Origin: Brasenia schreberi | Taxonomy: Eukaryota; Streptophyta; Magnoliopsida; Nymphaeales; Cabombaceae | Direction: 5' to 3' | NCBI GenBank assembly: GCA_036023115.1 | Contig: JAYKKT010000047.1 | Location: 2,844,501 to 2,908,500, forward strand | Length of the DNA stretch: 64,000 nt | Shown: one piece after another, positions 1 through 11,600 of the stretch | Position numbering within the stretch: the first letter of the stretch is position 1 | How the letters are laid out: the number at the start of each line of letters is the position of its first letter | The notes under the pieces: model-generated | Database searches by the model: none | Told to the model about the DNA's origin: nothing | The model's input: only the letters and a program-made list of their open reading frames with translations | Program-made: the position numbers and the translations under genes

Positions 1-584
1 ACTTCCACAGAAAGGAAAGTGTGCAAAGTTTTCACCCAGTTCTTACATTAGAATCTGTATCTACTTTGAGAACCACAGTGGAACTTCGATATTTGTATTT
101 TGTACACTGTGCTGATGCCACCAATAAAGAGCTCGCCCTTCTTGATTCCAGTTGTTGAAATCACCTGCCAAATGATTTGTCTAATGTATTGGTGTTGTTT
201 GAATGAAATATCATTATGAATATAACAAGCAATTAAAAGGCAATGAATAATAAAGGTTTCTGAAGGGCTATGTCACACGGGTGCGGGTGGAAGATACACA
301 AATTTCAAAAATTTTGGGTGCGGCGACACGGCTAGGGTATATAATATTATATATTATATATAATATTCAAGCTATAACAAGTGAGACATCAATTAACATA
401 AGTATATGACAATAGCAACTACACAACTTTATATTAAAGCAAAACACATAAACTGTAAACAACTACTAATTTCATGATAATACACAAATCAATCTTCACG
501 GATCCGAACTCATTTATTCAAAAAGACCCGAACTTCAAAGCCGGTGCCAGATTTGAAAGCGTGAAATATCCATACAAAAAGAAG
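1..584. other. Left edge, no gene recognised
   Basis: No convincing coding sequence. Bases 1-250 look like the 3' flank of something outside the window: AT-rich, with an AATAAA-type signal near 124. Around 260-370 is a stretch with GGGTGCGG and an ATATTATATA palindrome, typical of transposon debris. Confidence 0.3.
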
Positions 585-802
585 TGTAAAGATATTTTTT
601 TCTGTTCATCGGTGGAGTTTCATGAGAGATGACAGAAGACAAGCTCAAGGAGCATTTTGAAAACTACGGTGAGGTAACTCAGGTGGTCATCATGGGAAAT
701 AAGATCACAAGTCGACTAAGAGGCTTCGGTTTCATCGTTTTCGCGGATCCCTCCCTCCTCGATCGGGTTCTCCAGGATAAACACACCATAGACGGCAGAA
801 CC
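585..802 (+). pseudogene. hnRNP-type RRM protein fragment with premature stop
   Basis: The frame reads LFIGGVS, then a stop at 623-625, then EMTEDKLKEHFENYGEV and continues to DRVLQDKHTIDGRT at 802. This is the first RNA-recognition motif of the plant heterogeneous nuclear ribonucleoprotein 1 / Musashi-like family: RNP2 is LFIGGV, RNP1 is the RGFGFIVF stretch. Family members have Trp where the stop lies (TGG to TGA). No initiator Met or N-terminus is visible. The match ends at a good splice donor (GTGAGT at 803), so this looks like a piece of an intron-bearing gene and not a processed retrocopy. I found no second RRM or glycine-rich tail downstream. An internal Met at 629 could start only a truncated domain. 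Confidence 0.75.
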
Positions 803-908
803 GTGAGTTACCTTAAAAAAAATTACGTATCCATGCCGCACCGACACAGTGTCGGTGTTACACCCGTATCGGGGTCGACACTCCACCTCGTAGAGGTGTC
901 CATGTGAC

Positions 909-2090
909 TTAGCTGCAGGGTCATTTCCATTGGCAGTGACAAATAACAGGTTCAAGTCATGAGAAGAGTCGCTAATTGCACAAAGGCAGAAACCTAAGAC
1001 GGTTATAGATTCAACTCCAACGAAGTTGCACTCTCACTGCTAGGTGCCTAACTGCAGCCTATTATAGTGGGGATGAATAGTCTTGATCCCACGTCTTCTA
1101 CGTTTTTGCCTTATCATGGAGTGCCTCTGTGCGCGTCCAGTTTCTTATTCCATGGGATCCTTTTCTCTCAAGGATGCTAGCTTGGGAAGCCACCAAGACA
1201 ATTAAAAGGGCCTTCACATGACTAGGGATTTTGTAGCAAACATTTTTGAAGCGTTTAGCTATGATATTCTGGGAAAATAACCAAGAGATACCGTCTAAAT
1301 CCACATGCAAAAGGCTAACCAATGGAACAACATTTTTTCATCAACTATGTAGAAAGAAAATATATCAGAATACCAGTCCTCCATCAGTCAACATAGTCAT
1401 GGTAAACTTTTGGTCATAGTTGTAGTCCTCATATAGAAGACCTGCAGAGAGCACACACCATTCTTTTATCCAAAGGAAAATATTATCAAGAATAAAGAGC
1501 TTTAAGTAGTCAGAAAAGGTGAACCAATACATAGATATGAACGCACATGGTATTATTTAGCCAAGAGCAGAACAGGTATTCACGAAGCTACAGAAATTGT
1601 CTACAACACAAATGCTGAGACATCAGATTCTCTATATCCAAACAACTACTTGTAACATACAAGCAGAAAAGGTGCCACACATGCTGGTGAAACGAATACA
1701 ACAATGTTAAAAAGAAATTTGCAAATTCCTTGGCAGAAAGTTATTTGTCTTGAAAGTGACAGTACAACTTCACCATAAGGAAACATAAAGAGAGAGCAAA
1801 TGAGGCAGTATGACTCATTAGGCATGAAACAAAACTTGCATGTGTAACACAAAAAAAGATTATCTACTTCCTTTGACTATTGCCGTTCCCTCAACTGGTG
1901 ATTCTGTCACTGGGAGATACCTAAACTAATACCAAACTCATGAATATCACAAGAATGTTATGAAAGAAGTGAGCCCATATAACAACATTCATATATCATA
2001 GATGATAACATCCTAGAGGATAGTTTGCCAACGTCACAACAAAAAGGATGAAAAACATGTATCGATGTCAGCAGCTAATAAGACCAAGTC
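909..2090. other. Intergenic or intronic stretch, nothing recognised
   Basis: No coding sequence I can support. Short minus-strand ORFs (for example 1098-1322) match no family I recognise. If the porin gene to the right continues leftwards, this stretch could be its intron. Confidence 0.25.
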
Positions 2091-2774
2091 TGACCCATAT
2101 GAGCAGGCCGCTGTCTGGCTAGCCACTTCATGCTTCCTCCACCCACATCGATCTTGGTTCCAGCTTTGGCCTGAAGACAGAAAGAGTATCCATGTCTGGC
2201 CCAATACACAATGTTACTTAAGTGCATACCAGTGATACTGAATAGGATACTGGTTAGGTATATCCAATGAAATCAGTAAGTTTAAAGAGTATTGGACAAG
2301 AAAATATGGCCATCAAACAGCGGCTGAGGATACATTTTCTTTAAAGCTCTTGCTTCTAGTTCTACACAATCAAATTTAAAACACATTTAGTTCAGATTAA
2401 AGCAGAAATAAGAAGTCCTTGAAAGTCATGTCAGTCAATTGCTTGCAGCACCTTGTTTTATATATTCCAGGATGTTATGAGCACCAATGTCATAAAAGCA
2501 TAGGGCATCATATAATGCGTGAATCCATACACTAAACGGATTTATGACAAATAAAACTCAATCAGCTAGACAAATGATTCAATTGTTCTAACTTGCAAGA
2601 GTGTCTCACATTTAGTTCTCAAGATCGACCATTGCTGTTTATACCACAGAAAGATACAACTTTAACTGGCCAACAAAGGCATCAAATAATGAGGATGCAA
2701 CAACATATATCACATCATGGCCATGCTTATAAGACTATCTTTCCTTGTTTACAATAAACAGAAATCACAGCTAC

Positions 2775-2823
2775 CTTTGGCCTTCTTCCCAATGACAGAG
2801 AATGGACCTGGACCCTTCCCCAT
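2775..2823 (-). CDS. VDAC (mitochondrial porin) first coding exon, partial gene
   Basis: Coding starts at the ATG at 2823 and gives MGKGPGPFSVIGKKAK plus one base, ending at a GT donor (2774-2773). Plant voltage-dependent anion channels begin M-x-K-G-P-G-L-x-x-x-I-G-K-K-A-[RK]-D, and their first coding exon ends inside the Asp codon in phase 1; both agree here. VDAC is the outer-membrane beta-barrel for metabolite exchange, and this peptide would be its N-terminal helix. The exon begins after a TTTGCAG acceptor at 2830, so it has a few bases of leader spliced to a 5' untranslated exon near 4.0 kb. I could not find exon 2 (expected DLLxxDYxxDxKF) or any barrel exon down to base 1. The rest is lost or lies left of the window. 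Confidence 0.6.
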
Positions 2824-3992
2824 CCCTCACCTGCAAACACCAGGACCTTTGACAATATATAGTTACACGGGTAACTTTAAACTGCCAAAGTGAGCCAAAT
2901 ATTTACCAACTTACAAAGAAAGGAAAACCCTAGGCATTTGACAGATGAATTCATGTTGCCTTGCCCCACCATACGGTACAAAGTACAAATATCAAAAGGG
3001 TTTGCAGAACAACATGAGCATAGGAATGAGAGAGAAACGGAGAAGTATAAGCTGCATGTGTGCGTGTGTCTACGTAAAGGATGCACGGAGTTATGTATGT
3101 GAGTATGTAGATATGTCGGTATGTATGAAATGCATGTATAAGTATGTATTTGCTACAATAGCAGAGTTTGTTAAATAATGAAAAGAAATAGCAGAGTTTG
3201 TTAAATAATGAAAAGAAATACATTTATCGATACATTCACAAATATCGAGCTTACAATTTTATATGTTGCATCAAAAACTATGATCCAGATCAGTTTCGAA
3301 TCATACTCGCTCACTACACACTACAAATGCGAGCTTCAGCCTCGCACAACCGCACATGGCTCTTGACAACTAAGGGCATGAACATTTTCATTCGTCCCCG
3401 TAAGGGATTCACACGACAGATGCGTGCATTCCCTTGCAAGAGCCTTTTATGCACCCTCTTAGAAGATAATTGGATACTGCTTATTTAACGAATTGAACAC
3501 TCCTGTTGAAGCTGATGACAGTGGAGGTGACTCCATGTTAGCTTCAGCTGCCAACAATCAGGACACAGTTTGGACTCTCAAGAAAATTTTCTTCCCCATC
3601 AAAATTAGTTCACAGATCTTCCTCAAGGCTGACAGAATGCTGTAGTAACAAGAAGCACGTTACATACTTCAGCCGCCACCCACCCACCAACCAAAAAAGA
3701 AAGAAAGAAAAAGATCAACACCCAAAATCACCAAAATACACAATCTCTTAACAACTACAGAACCCCAAATCAATAAATAGCAAGCTTATCTAGCAACTTG
3801 ATTTGGATATAGAAAATAAAAGTCCGGTGATAATTGAAACAAATGAAATCAAGAGGACGAGAATAAGGGGTGTGTGTATGTGTGTATCTTCGAGAGAGAG
3901 AGAGAGAGATATAGCGCGCGAGAGAGAGACAGAGAGGAAAGGACAGAAAAGGAGCACGATAGAGAAGAAGAAAAAGAAGGGCAGGAACAAAC

Positions 3993-4055
3993 CTGAGCGT
4001 TCGACGACCGCGGGAGAGGCGCGCGCGGAGAGAAGGGTTTGGAGAAGCAATTATT
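3993..4055 (-). promoter_or_regulatory. Probable non-coding first exon and start region of the VDAC-like gene
   Basis: On the minus strand a pyrimidine- and GC-rich leader ends in CGCTCAG followed by a GTTTGT donor at 3992. The intron would run to the acceptor at 2831. A CT-rich tract (3890-3910 on the opposite strand) lies at the start of this intron. The upstream edge of the exon is a guess; no TATA box is clear. Confidence 0.4.
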
Positions 4056-4586
4056 TAAACGGATCCGATTCGGTTGGTAGTGGCTTACCGAATCTAACTC
4101 AGTCCAAATTAAGTAAAACCGATTCGGAGTCGAAACCCGAAATCAACGTTCATCCGTGAACATTTGGATTCTGGCTGGATCCGTTATTAAGTAAGACGCA
4201 TGCGGATTTGGATTCAGGCGTCTTTGGCTCACCAATGAACTTGTTAAGCTCGCATGGCATCCCGAAAAAGCTTGTATTTGATTCGTTCAGATAGAAATTC
4301 AAATCCAACAAGACAGTCACTAGCAGCTAGGGCTGGCAATTGTAGACCTGAACTGAACCCAACCCGAAAATCATGTCCAGGTTGGGGATTGGGCATCTGG
4401 ATTGTTCCGGAGTGACCCCAAAAGAACAGGTCATGTCCCTGTGGACCTGTACCCGAACCAAAATGTGTATATATAACGTAAAATATATGTTATATTTAAT
4501 ATATATATACAAGTATGTATAATATACACACATGTACCTGTACAATATATAATATACATATATAGTAGGTGTGCATAATATTTATA

Positions 4587-4745
4587 TTGCATAACCTTAT
4601 TAAAATATCTTCACGGTTCGATCTTTTAGATCAACGGTGGATACTTAATTGTAAAGTACAACTATGTTTTTAATTAAAATATTCACCATTGAATTCAATG
4701 AATGAATGATGAAATGTTTATGTAAGATTATGTACAAAGATATTA
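4587..4745. mobile_element. Inverted-repeat MITE, copy 1
   Basis: The left half, beginning CATAACCTTATTAAAATAT, and the reverse complement of the right half, beginning CATAATCTTACATAAACAT, pair over about 60 bases around an AT-rich centre. It belongs to the same family as the copies at 47.8, 48.8, 49.1 and 62.7 kb. Confidence 0.55.
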
Positions 4746-4849
4746 TGAATTTACCACTTTATATATGTAATACATATGCACAGATATATATACATGTACA
4801 ACACACATGCATATATAAATATATATACAGAGAGAGGCAGTAGTGGTAA

Positions 4850-5121
4850 ATGCTCAAATCTATTAAAAGGTTTTAACTGTTTAATGTTTTAGATGAATGG
4901 TGAAGATTTAAATTAAAAATATCATTGCACTTTTGTGCTTTGTGTTTAATTTCTTTTCACTTTACCACCTCATGTCAAAGATTTTGAACAGTTTAATTTT
5001 TTAGATGTTCGATGAAGATTTGAATTAAAGTATTGTTGTACATTTGTACTTTTTATTTAACTTAGATCACTTCAAACATCTCAAAGATTGAATCGTTGAA
5101 ATGTTTGAATAGATTTGAGCA
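4850..5121. mobile_element. Second MITE type with ATGCTCAAATCTATT ends
   Basis: Left end ATGCTCAAATCTATTAAAA; right end, reverse complemented, ATGCTCAAATCTATTCAAA. The centre holds two tandem-like repeats of a TTTTTTAGATG..GATGAAGATTTGAATTAAA motif. No coding capacity. Confidence 0.5.
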
Positions 5122-5153
5122 TGAGCATATACCCCTCCCCCTCTTCTCCCTCC

Positions 5154-5186
<33 letters not shown>

Positions 5187-5605
5187 ATGTTGTCCTATCA
5201 ATCCAGCCGAGTTCCGGGTCATGTTGGCTAGGGTCTTGAAAATTAACCCAAACAAAAGATCGTGCCCAGTTTGGTGAACCTGATTTTGACCCGGACCCAA
5301 AGTGACCGACCCAATTGATCCGATTTGCCACCCATACCAGCAGGCCGTCCCATAACCATTTATCAGCCCTAGTAAAGAGCTCGCTAAAACGTGTCGATTC
5401 TTGCATTGCGTTCGCGTCGCGGCGACAGTCGTAGTGAGCCCGTCTACTATAAGTGGATTTAGACCTCTGTTGACCAGGTACGGTCCAAGCCCGAATTAGG
5501 ATTTCCGCTTGCATAAATGGAGGGTTTTCATCTATATCATTATTGGGTTGCCCCGCGAAATTGAAGGCTCAAAATCTTCTGCCGCCTTTCCGTCCACGAA
5601 CGCTC

Positions 5606-8600
5606 ATGGAATCGCTTGTAAATTTCCGTCCTTTTGTTTTCAATTACTTTAAAATCCGGATCAAGGAAAAAAGTTCTATTTATTGTTTCCCTTATCAATT
5701 TCTAGGGGTTTTGCCTTTTACATCTGATGGAATTTACCTATCAACTTCGTGAAGTCGTGTTTTCTCGCTCGGTATACTCAGTGAGAGAATTCTAATCTTT
5801 TTTAGTGGTTCTGCATTGCGTATTTGTGCTTAGGACTTAACTGTTGAAGCATTCCACAAAGCTTCGCCATTCGTTCATCGATTTCGTTCTCCCTGAACTT
5901 TGAAATTGACCCGACAAAAGGCTTTAAGAATTAGTTTCTTCTTTTTAGCTTTGGTTTTATTATCAAATTCAGCTAAATATGAAGTATCTTGGCCATTGTT
6001 CTTTGAAGGGCGTTGATATTGTTTATCAATCAAAACCGAAATGAAGCCTTCTTCCACTAACGAAAAACTATTTGCTACCAAATTTACTGATGTACGTGGT
6101 GGACAGTCTGCTCTTTTAATTTCGTAGAATCTGATCTGGAGTTTCATGTTCCAGATAGAAATTTATGCAATTCCAGAGTTACCAGAGTTAGAAAATGATG
6201 TGGTTGAATTAATTCTCCCTCCTATCTCAGAGGATGATCCGTTGCATATGAAGAAAAAGGTACACCTCCTTCTCTATCATAAATGCACGGGTGGACTATT
6301 TATTCATCCTGCGGTTATCTACTTGTGAATTCCTGTAATCTTTACTGTCGAAGCCATACTAACAACAGTAGCAATGAGTAACTTGTATCACCTATACATC
6401 ATCTTTATCATCAATAATTTGAATGTAATAATATTGATAATAATATCAATAACAATATCATAGTAACATTAACTGTATACCCATAATATCAATAATATTA
6501 AATGTTGATAACCCTTATGCTTACACTCGAAATACAATTTCAAGCTTGTTATGCACATCTGCACACTCGTACACAAAATCAATTAATTTTCTTTAAACGT
6601 GTATATGCATTGTGCATAATTGAGTGCTTTCGGAACCTTGTCATGGGTTAGCTGCAAGCAGAATGTTTCGAGTTGACAATATGTCCAGTGATGTTATACT
6701 TAGTTGCAACTATTGATACAGAGTCCCTATCATAAAGGCACAACAAAAGGTATGGATATGTGTTAAAACCAGAAAAGGGATGGCGATGGTACCAGTACGA
6801 TATGTCCCCTATCTTACGAAAGAGTTCAATATGCCCGTATGTTATGATACAGAAGCTATTCATTATATGGGTCAGTATTATATAAAATATGTCACCAATA
6901 TGAGATGAATTGATGTGTATCACGTGATGCACGTGAACATTGCAACATGTAATTTTAAGGAGTGTTATTGTATCATATCATATCGTGTATCATTTTTCTC
7001 CATGAGACAGGTGCATCATATTATATCATAATTTTTTTAAATAGTTTAAAATAAAAAATAGAGAAAATCACAAAAAATAAGACAATTCTAAACAATTCCT
7101 ATAGTTCAAAAGTAGAGTAAACATTCATCATTGACCATTAATTCAATTCAAATTATAAGCACTTAAGCAATGCAACTTTATGATGAAACAAGTAGTCAAA
7201 TTATAACTTTCATAATTGAAAAAAAAGAATCACATATTATTATCAAGATCATCAACTAAATAATCTTCTTATTCTCCTCCTTATTCTAGATCATCACTAC
7301 CTTCAATAGCAAAATCAATATCATCATCCCCTTGTTGATATTATCATGCTCCTTTCAAATTGATCCATTGAATGTCTTGTTCAGTTAGGAGCGTATTTGT
7401 TTCATCATCTTCCATAATCCACTCTTCTAAGATATCAAAATTATCAAGACTTATTGGATCAAATTGGTTCTCGTACTACTTGAGTTTAACTTTCTTAATT
7501 GCTTGTAAGAATGATAAGTAATTAAAAATTAAAAATTAAAAGTTAAAGAATAAAAGCATAGTAAACTTAAACATTGAATTGAATATTTAATTAGTAACTA
7601 ATCCTTAATTACCTCTGTCGAAGTCGCATATTGCAACGGATGAAAACTAGGTCATTGAGTCGCTTATGTTCCAACTTGTTTCGCTTTTTTGTTTGGATAT
7701 GTTAAAAAATAGTCCAATTTCTTTCACAACCGGTTACATTAGAGGTTTGACTCAAAACCCTTATTGCAAAATCTCTCTAAGTTTGGATAATCACTTTCAA
7801 ACTTACTCCACCAAACATCTAACTGAAAAAGACAAATATAAAGATCTATTTTACTATAAATATAAGATTTTAAAAACTTAAATATTAAGATAAATGATTC
7901 ATATGTTTACCTGGATGCATATTAGTATAATTGTGAATGGCGCCTATAGGTAAACCCATCAAATGAAGAGTATTATTGTAGATCTCCATCTCTCGATACA
8001 TAATATTTGCTCTACTCTACTCTATCTATACAATAAATGATACCTCTATTCCTTTTAAATGTTGCAGAATACCTAAACGCTGGATTTAGATAGTAAGTTG
8101 TTCCATGAATAGGCTGATGCAACTATTTGTTCCATCTATTATCAATAATCCTTCTTGCGAGCACATACTCTTTCTTTTTTTTATGCTCCTGGTAGCTTCT
8201 TTACTTCTATCAATGACTTCAAATCTTTAATAATCTAATATAGGAGTTTCAAAATGTATTATTGAAGATTGTCTCTGAAATCTCATTAAATTTTTTGTTT
8301 CTCTTATTTTGAAGCAACTCTACATATTGTTGCCACTCATCTTTTCAAGACTTGCTTTTGTTTAACAATGTTATGTATTGACAAAAAATTAGTTGCAAAC
8401 CGAGTAGCATCCGCATATAGGAACTCTGCATCATCAACATATTTCTTTATCATACATAATATAAATACATGGTTATAAATAAATTTAGTGATATCTTGAC
8501 AACACTCAGTTGTGTAAACAATGGGTTGCCAATGGTATCCAATAAAAAGTACCACAATTCTTAGCTAACTCATTTACAACAATGTTATAGTTATTAGTAA

Positions 8601-11600
8601 TTAATTTAACTATATTTTCACACCCAAACTCCAATATCACCATCAAATTCTTGTGTTAACTCTCCTCTGACATGTCAAGTGATCTAAAAAACAAAAGTCC
8701 TTTAGGATAATAAATAAGAAAGTTAATAAAGTCCTTCATCATTTATCAGTCCATCAATCTGCTATGATAGTGCATCATGTCTCCTTCCATAACTTCCTCA
8801 AAGTCGAACGATACTCTTAGACTTCAAGGACAACCTTATACAATAATTTTTCTCTTAACTTATTATAAGAGAGCCTCTTATATCCTGGATCAACGTTAGC
8901 AATGGCATATGTCATTGCTTAATGAAAGGAATTCACTACATTAAATGGAATGCATGTATCATAAAACCATCTCCCAATGCAAGGTATGCCTACTCATACA
9001 AAAACCATATTAGCATGAATTTAAGGTTGAGCGCCAGTTGTAGTAATAGGAGAAAAACCAACTACATGTCAGAATGAGATTTTAATCTATCCCTTCCTCT
9101 TCTACCACTTGTAACCTCTTCAACAACCCTCTTCCCCTTGGTTGATCGAGAACTACTACTATCAACCTCAGTTCTAGCATAACAAGGGATGTTATCATCG
9201 CCACCACCACCACCATCCCCAAGTCCAACATCCCTTTATCTTCTTTCTTTTTCTTGTCTCTTCTCAACTATACTCTCAATCATATGCAGACATTATCATT
9301 TAATGGCTTTTGACACTCTCCTAACTTTACTGGTGCGAGGAACAACCTCTTTCATAGTTCCTATTAGGTGATACTCTTTAAATTGCGATATACTATGGTG
9401 TATTGTATCTCACGATAAAATATGCCCCGTATCGTACGATACATGATGATATAGATAACACTGATTTTAAGTGAAACCTAGAAGTAAATTAAATATTCAA
9501 ATATGGAAATCACTATTTTTGTATATCTGATCTTATACCTCACACTTTAATGCTTATGTGAATCACCTAGTTGACTTGGGATATCATTCACGTTTCATCT
9601 ATTCAGGATGAAGTGTAGTATGTCAGAAATGTATTTGAAAGAGTTTGCAAATAATCACAAACAACAATTACTGGGTCTACAGAAAATTCATCGCTGCAGT
9701 GGTTATTGTCTAGGTTTTGTTCTTGTTTCTAATTCTACCAGCATCTTGTAGTTGCATTAAATTCTAAGTGTTCAAGCATGGTGTTGTTTGACAGGCTCTT
9801 CTGACTGCAAAGAATATCGATCTAACATTCCGATTGCAATTGTCAGAGGTCCCATTTCAGGAAAGATTGGTCAAAGTGCTAGATAATATAATGCAAGCTG
9901 CAAGGGTCTTGCATCTGGATGAGGTTAGCACAATCAATGGTATTTATGCTGCAAAAATATAAAACCCAGTTTCTCACATATATTATATTATATACATTGT
10001 GGAATATTTCAAGTTTCTTTGTTGTCTATTTGTTTCCAGACTGAGCTTTACTTCATGGAGGAGGATGACATTGGTCCATTCAGCTCAAGAAATGAGTTGG
10101 AATCTCTCAATTTGGTCAGTTCTGTCATTGATAAATTATTCCTGAATGCTGGTAATAAAAGAATGGAACTTCTACACTTTCTGGACAAGGCTGTGTTAGA
10201 TAAGATCAGCTCACTTGAAGGCAATTGCACAGAAGAAAAGGTAATTGGAATATGTCATTCTGGCACAGAGGCAAATCTCCTAGAGTGGGGCAAGAAGCAT
10301 GGCATGAGAACGAAGCTACAAATTGCTGGTATTTCTTGATATACCTTTGCTTGTTTTACTTGTTAGACCTAATAGTACATGCGGCAACCCTTTTGTTTTG
10401 TTTCATAAGTTCCAACATTTACAAATTGAAGCAATCGGTTGTTTCTCCTGCACAATTTATGTGAATGCCTCTAAATGTTGACTCCTATCGAGCATATACA
10501 TCCTTGACAATCACAGCTTCACAATCATGTTGATATTGATTTTTTGTCTAACTGCTTGATGGCAGTATTAAGTCTACAACCTGATTATTTTCCTGAAGAT
10601 GATCAATATCAATGTCAGTTGCTTCTCGGGTTTTTCTTAAAAAAAAACTTTTCCTCAGAAATTCTGGGAAAGTTTGATAGTTTATTTTCATAGAAATATA
10701 GGAGAATACACAAATCAGACCGTTACTTCTGAGAAAATATAAAATCATCAGTTAGAATGGTTCTCAGAAAAATGAAAAAAAAGAAAATATTTGATTGAAA
10801 ATAGTCATTTTAAACATCTTCCAAAGTTTCATGATCTTTATAAGAATATTACAGTATTTTCAACTCTTAACAACTGATGCAAAGTAGTGGTAAATTTTCA
10901 AGATATTGGTAATTTGATACTGTACCGTAACGCAAATGAAGGCTCTTGTTCACTTTCATTTCCTTAAATTTATTGGTGGTCTGTGAAAGTTATGCAGAAA
11001 ATGGATATGTAAGACTGGACGTTCTTCAGTTTGAACCTTCAAAAGTAGCTGGTTGATCCTATGAATAGAAGCAACAAACAGAACGCTGTGGAGCCGGTGA
11101 AATAGAAATGAGATAGAGCAATAAGCTGTATTGTTAAGTGCTTGCCTTGCCTGTGTTCCTGGTGTTTCCTGAGCAGTGCATGAATAATGAACTCATTGAT
11201 ACCAGATTTTATGGGGAACTCACTGGCAGGAAACAATTACTGTGCACAGCCTATACATGCTTGCATTCACGGAAGCAAATAAATGATGTAAATAAACACA
11301 TTTGTACTGTGAATGTATACTTGCACCTAATCTTAAATCGAAAGTAATTGCACAACGTACTAAAACCAATCTATATTGATGGCTGTAAAGGTTGCAGGAT
11401 TTGTAGACAGCATCTTGCTGCTTTTTTTCTTATTTGCAGTGCCTGTTTAACAGAACTTGTGTGAACTAATTAAGGTATCCAGCTAAATTTGAGATTAAGG
11501 ATTTTGTCAATACAAAATCAAAGAGGAAAAGGAACTTGCCCCTGTTTGGAGAGACCCAAGGAAACAAAGGTAATATTGTACGCACACACCTTTTTTGGTA

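Larger units (their letters stand above)
4329..5334. mobile_element. hAT-like element with diverged 8-bp target duplication
   Basis: The left end is AGGGCTGGCAATTG and the right end, read inward, is TGGGTGGCAAATCGG. The flanks TAGCAGCT (4321-4328) and TACCAGCA (5335-5342) match at 6 of 8 positions. Sub-terminal DNA is rich in AACCCGAACC-type words, common in plant hAT non-autonomous elements. No transposase. Inside lie two inverted-repeat elements (about 4587-4745 and 4850-5121) and a CT/TA microsatellite (5152-5186). Confidence 0.5.

Noticed and set aside
3198..3488. A 96-residue ORF in the presumed VDAC leader intron
   Set aside because: No family features. The area also holds a 30-bp direct repeat (TAGCAGAGTTTGTTAAATAATG twice, 3161-3210) that creates frames.
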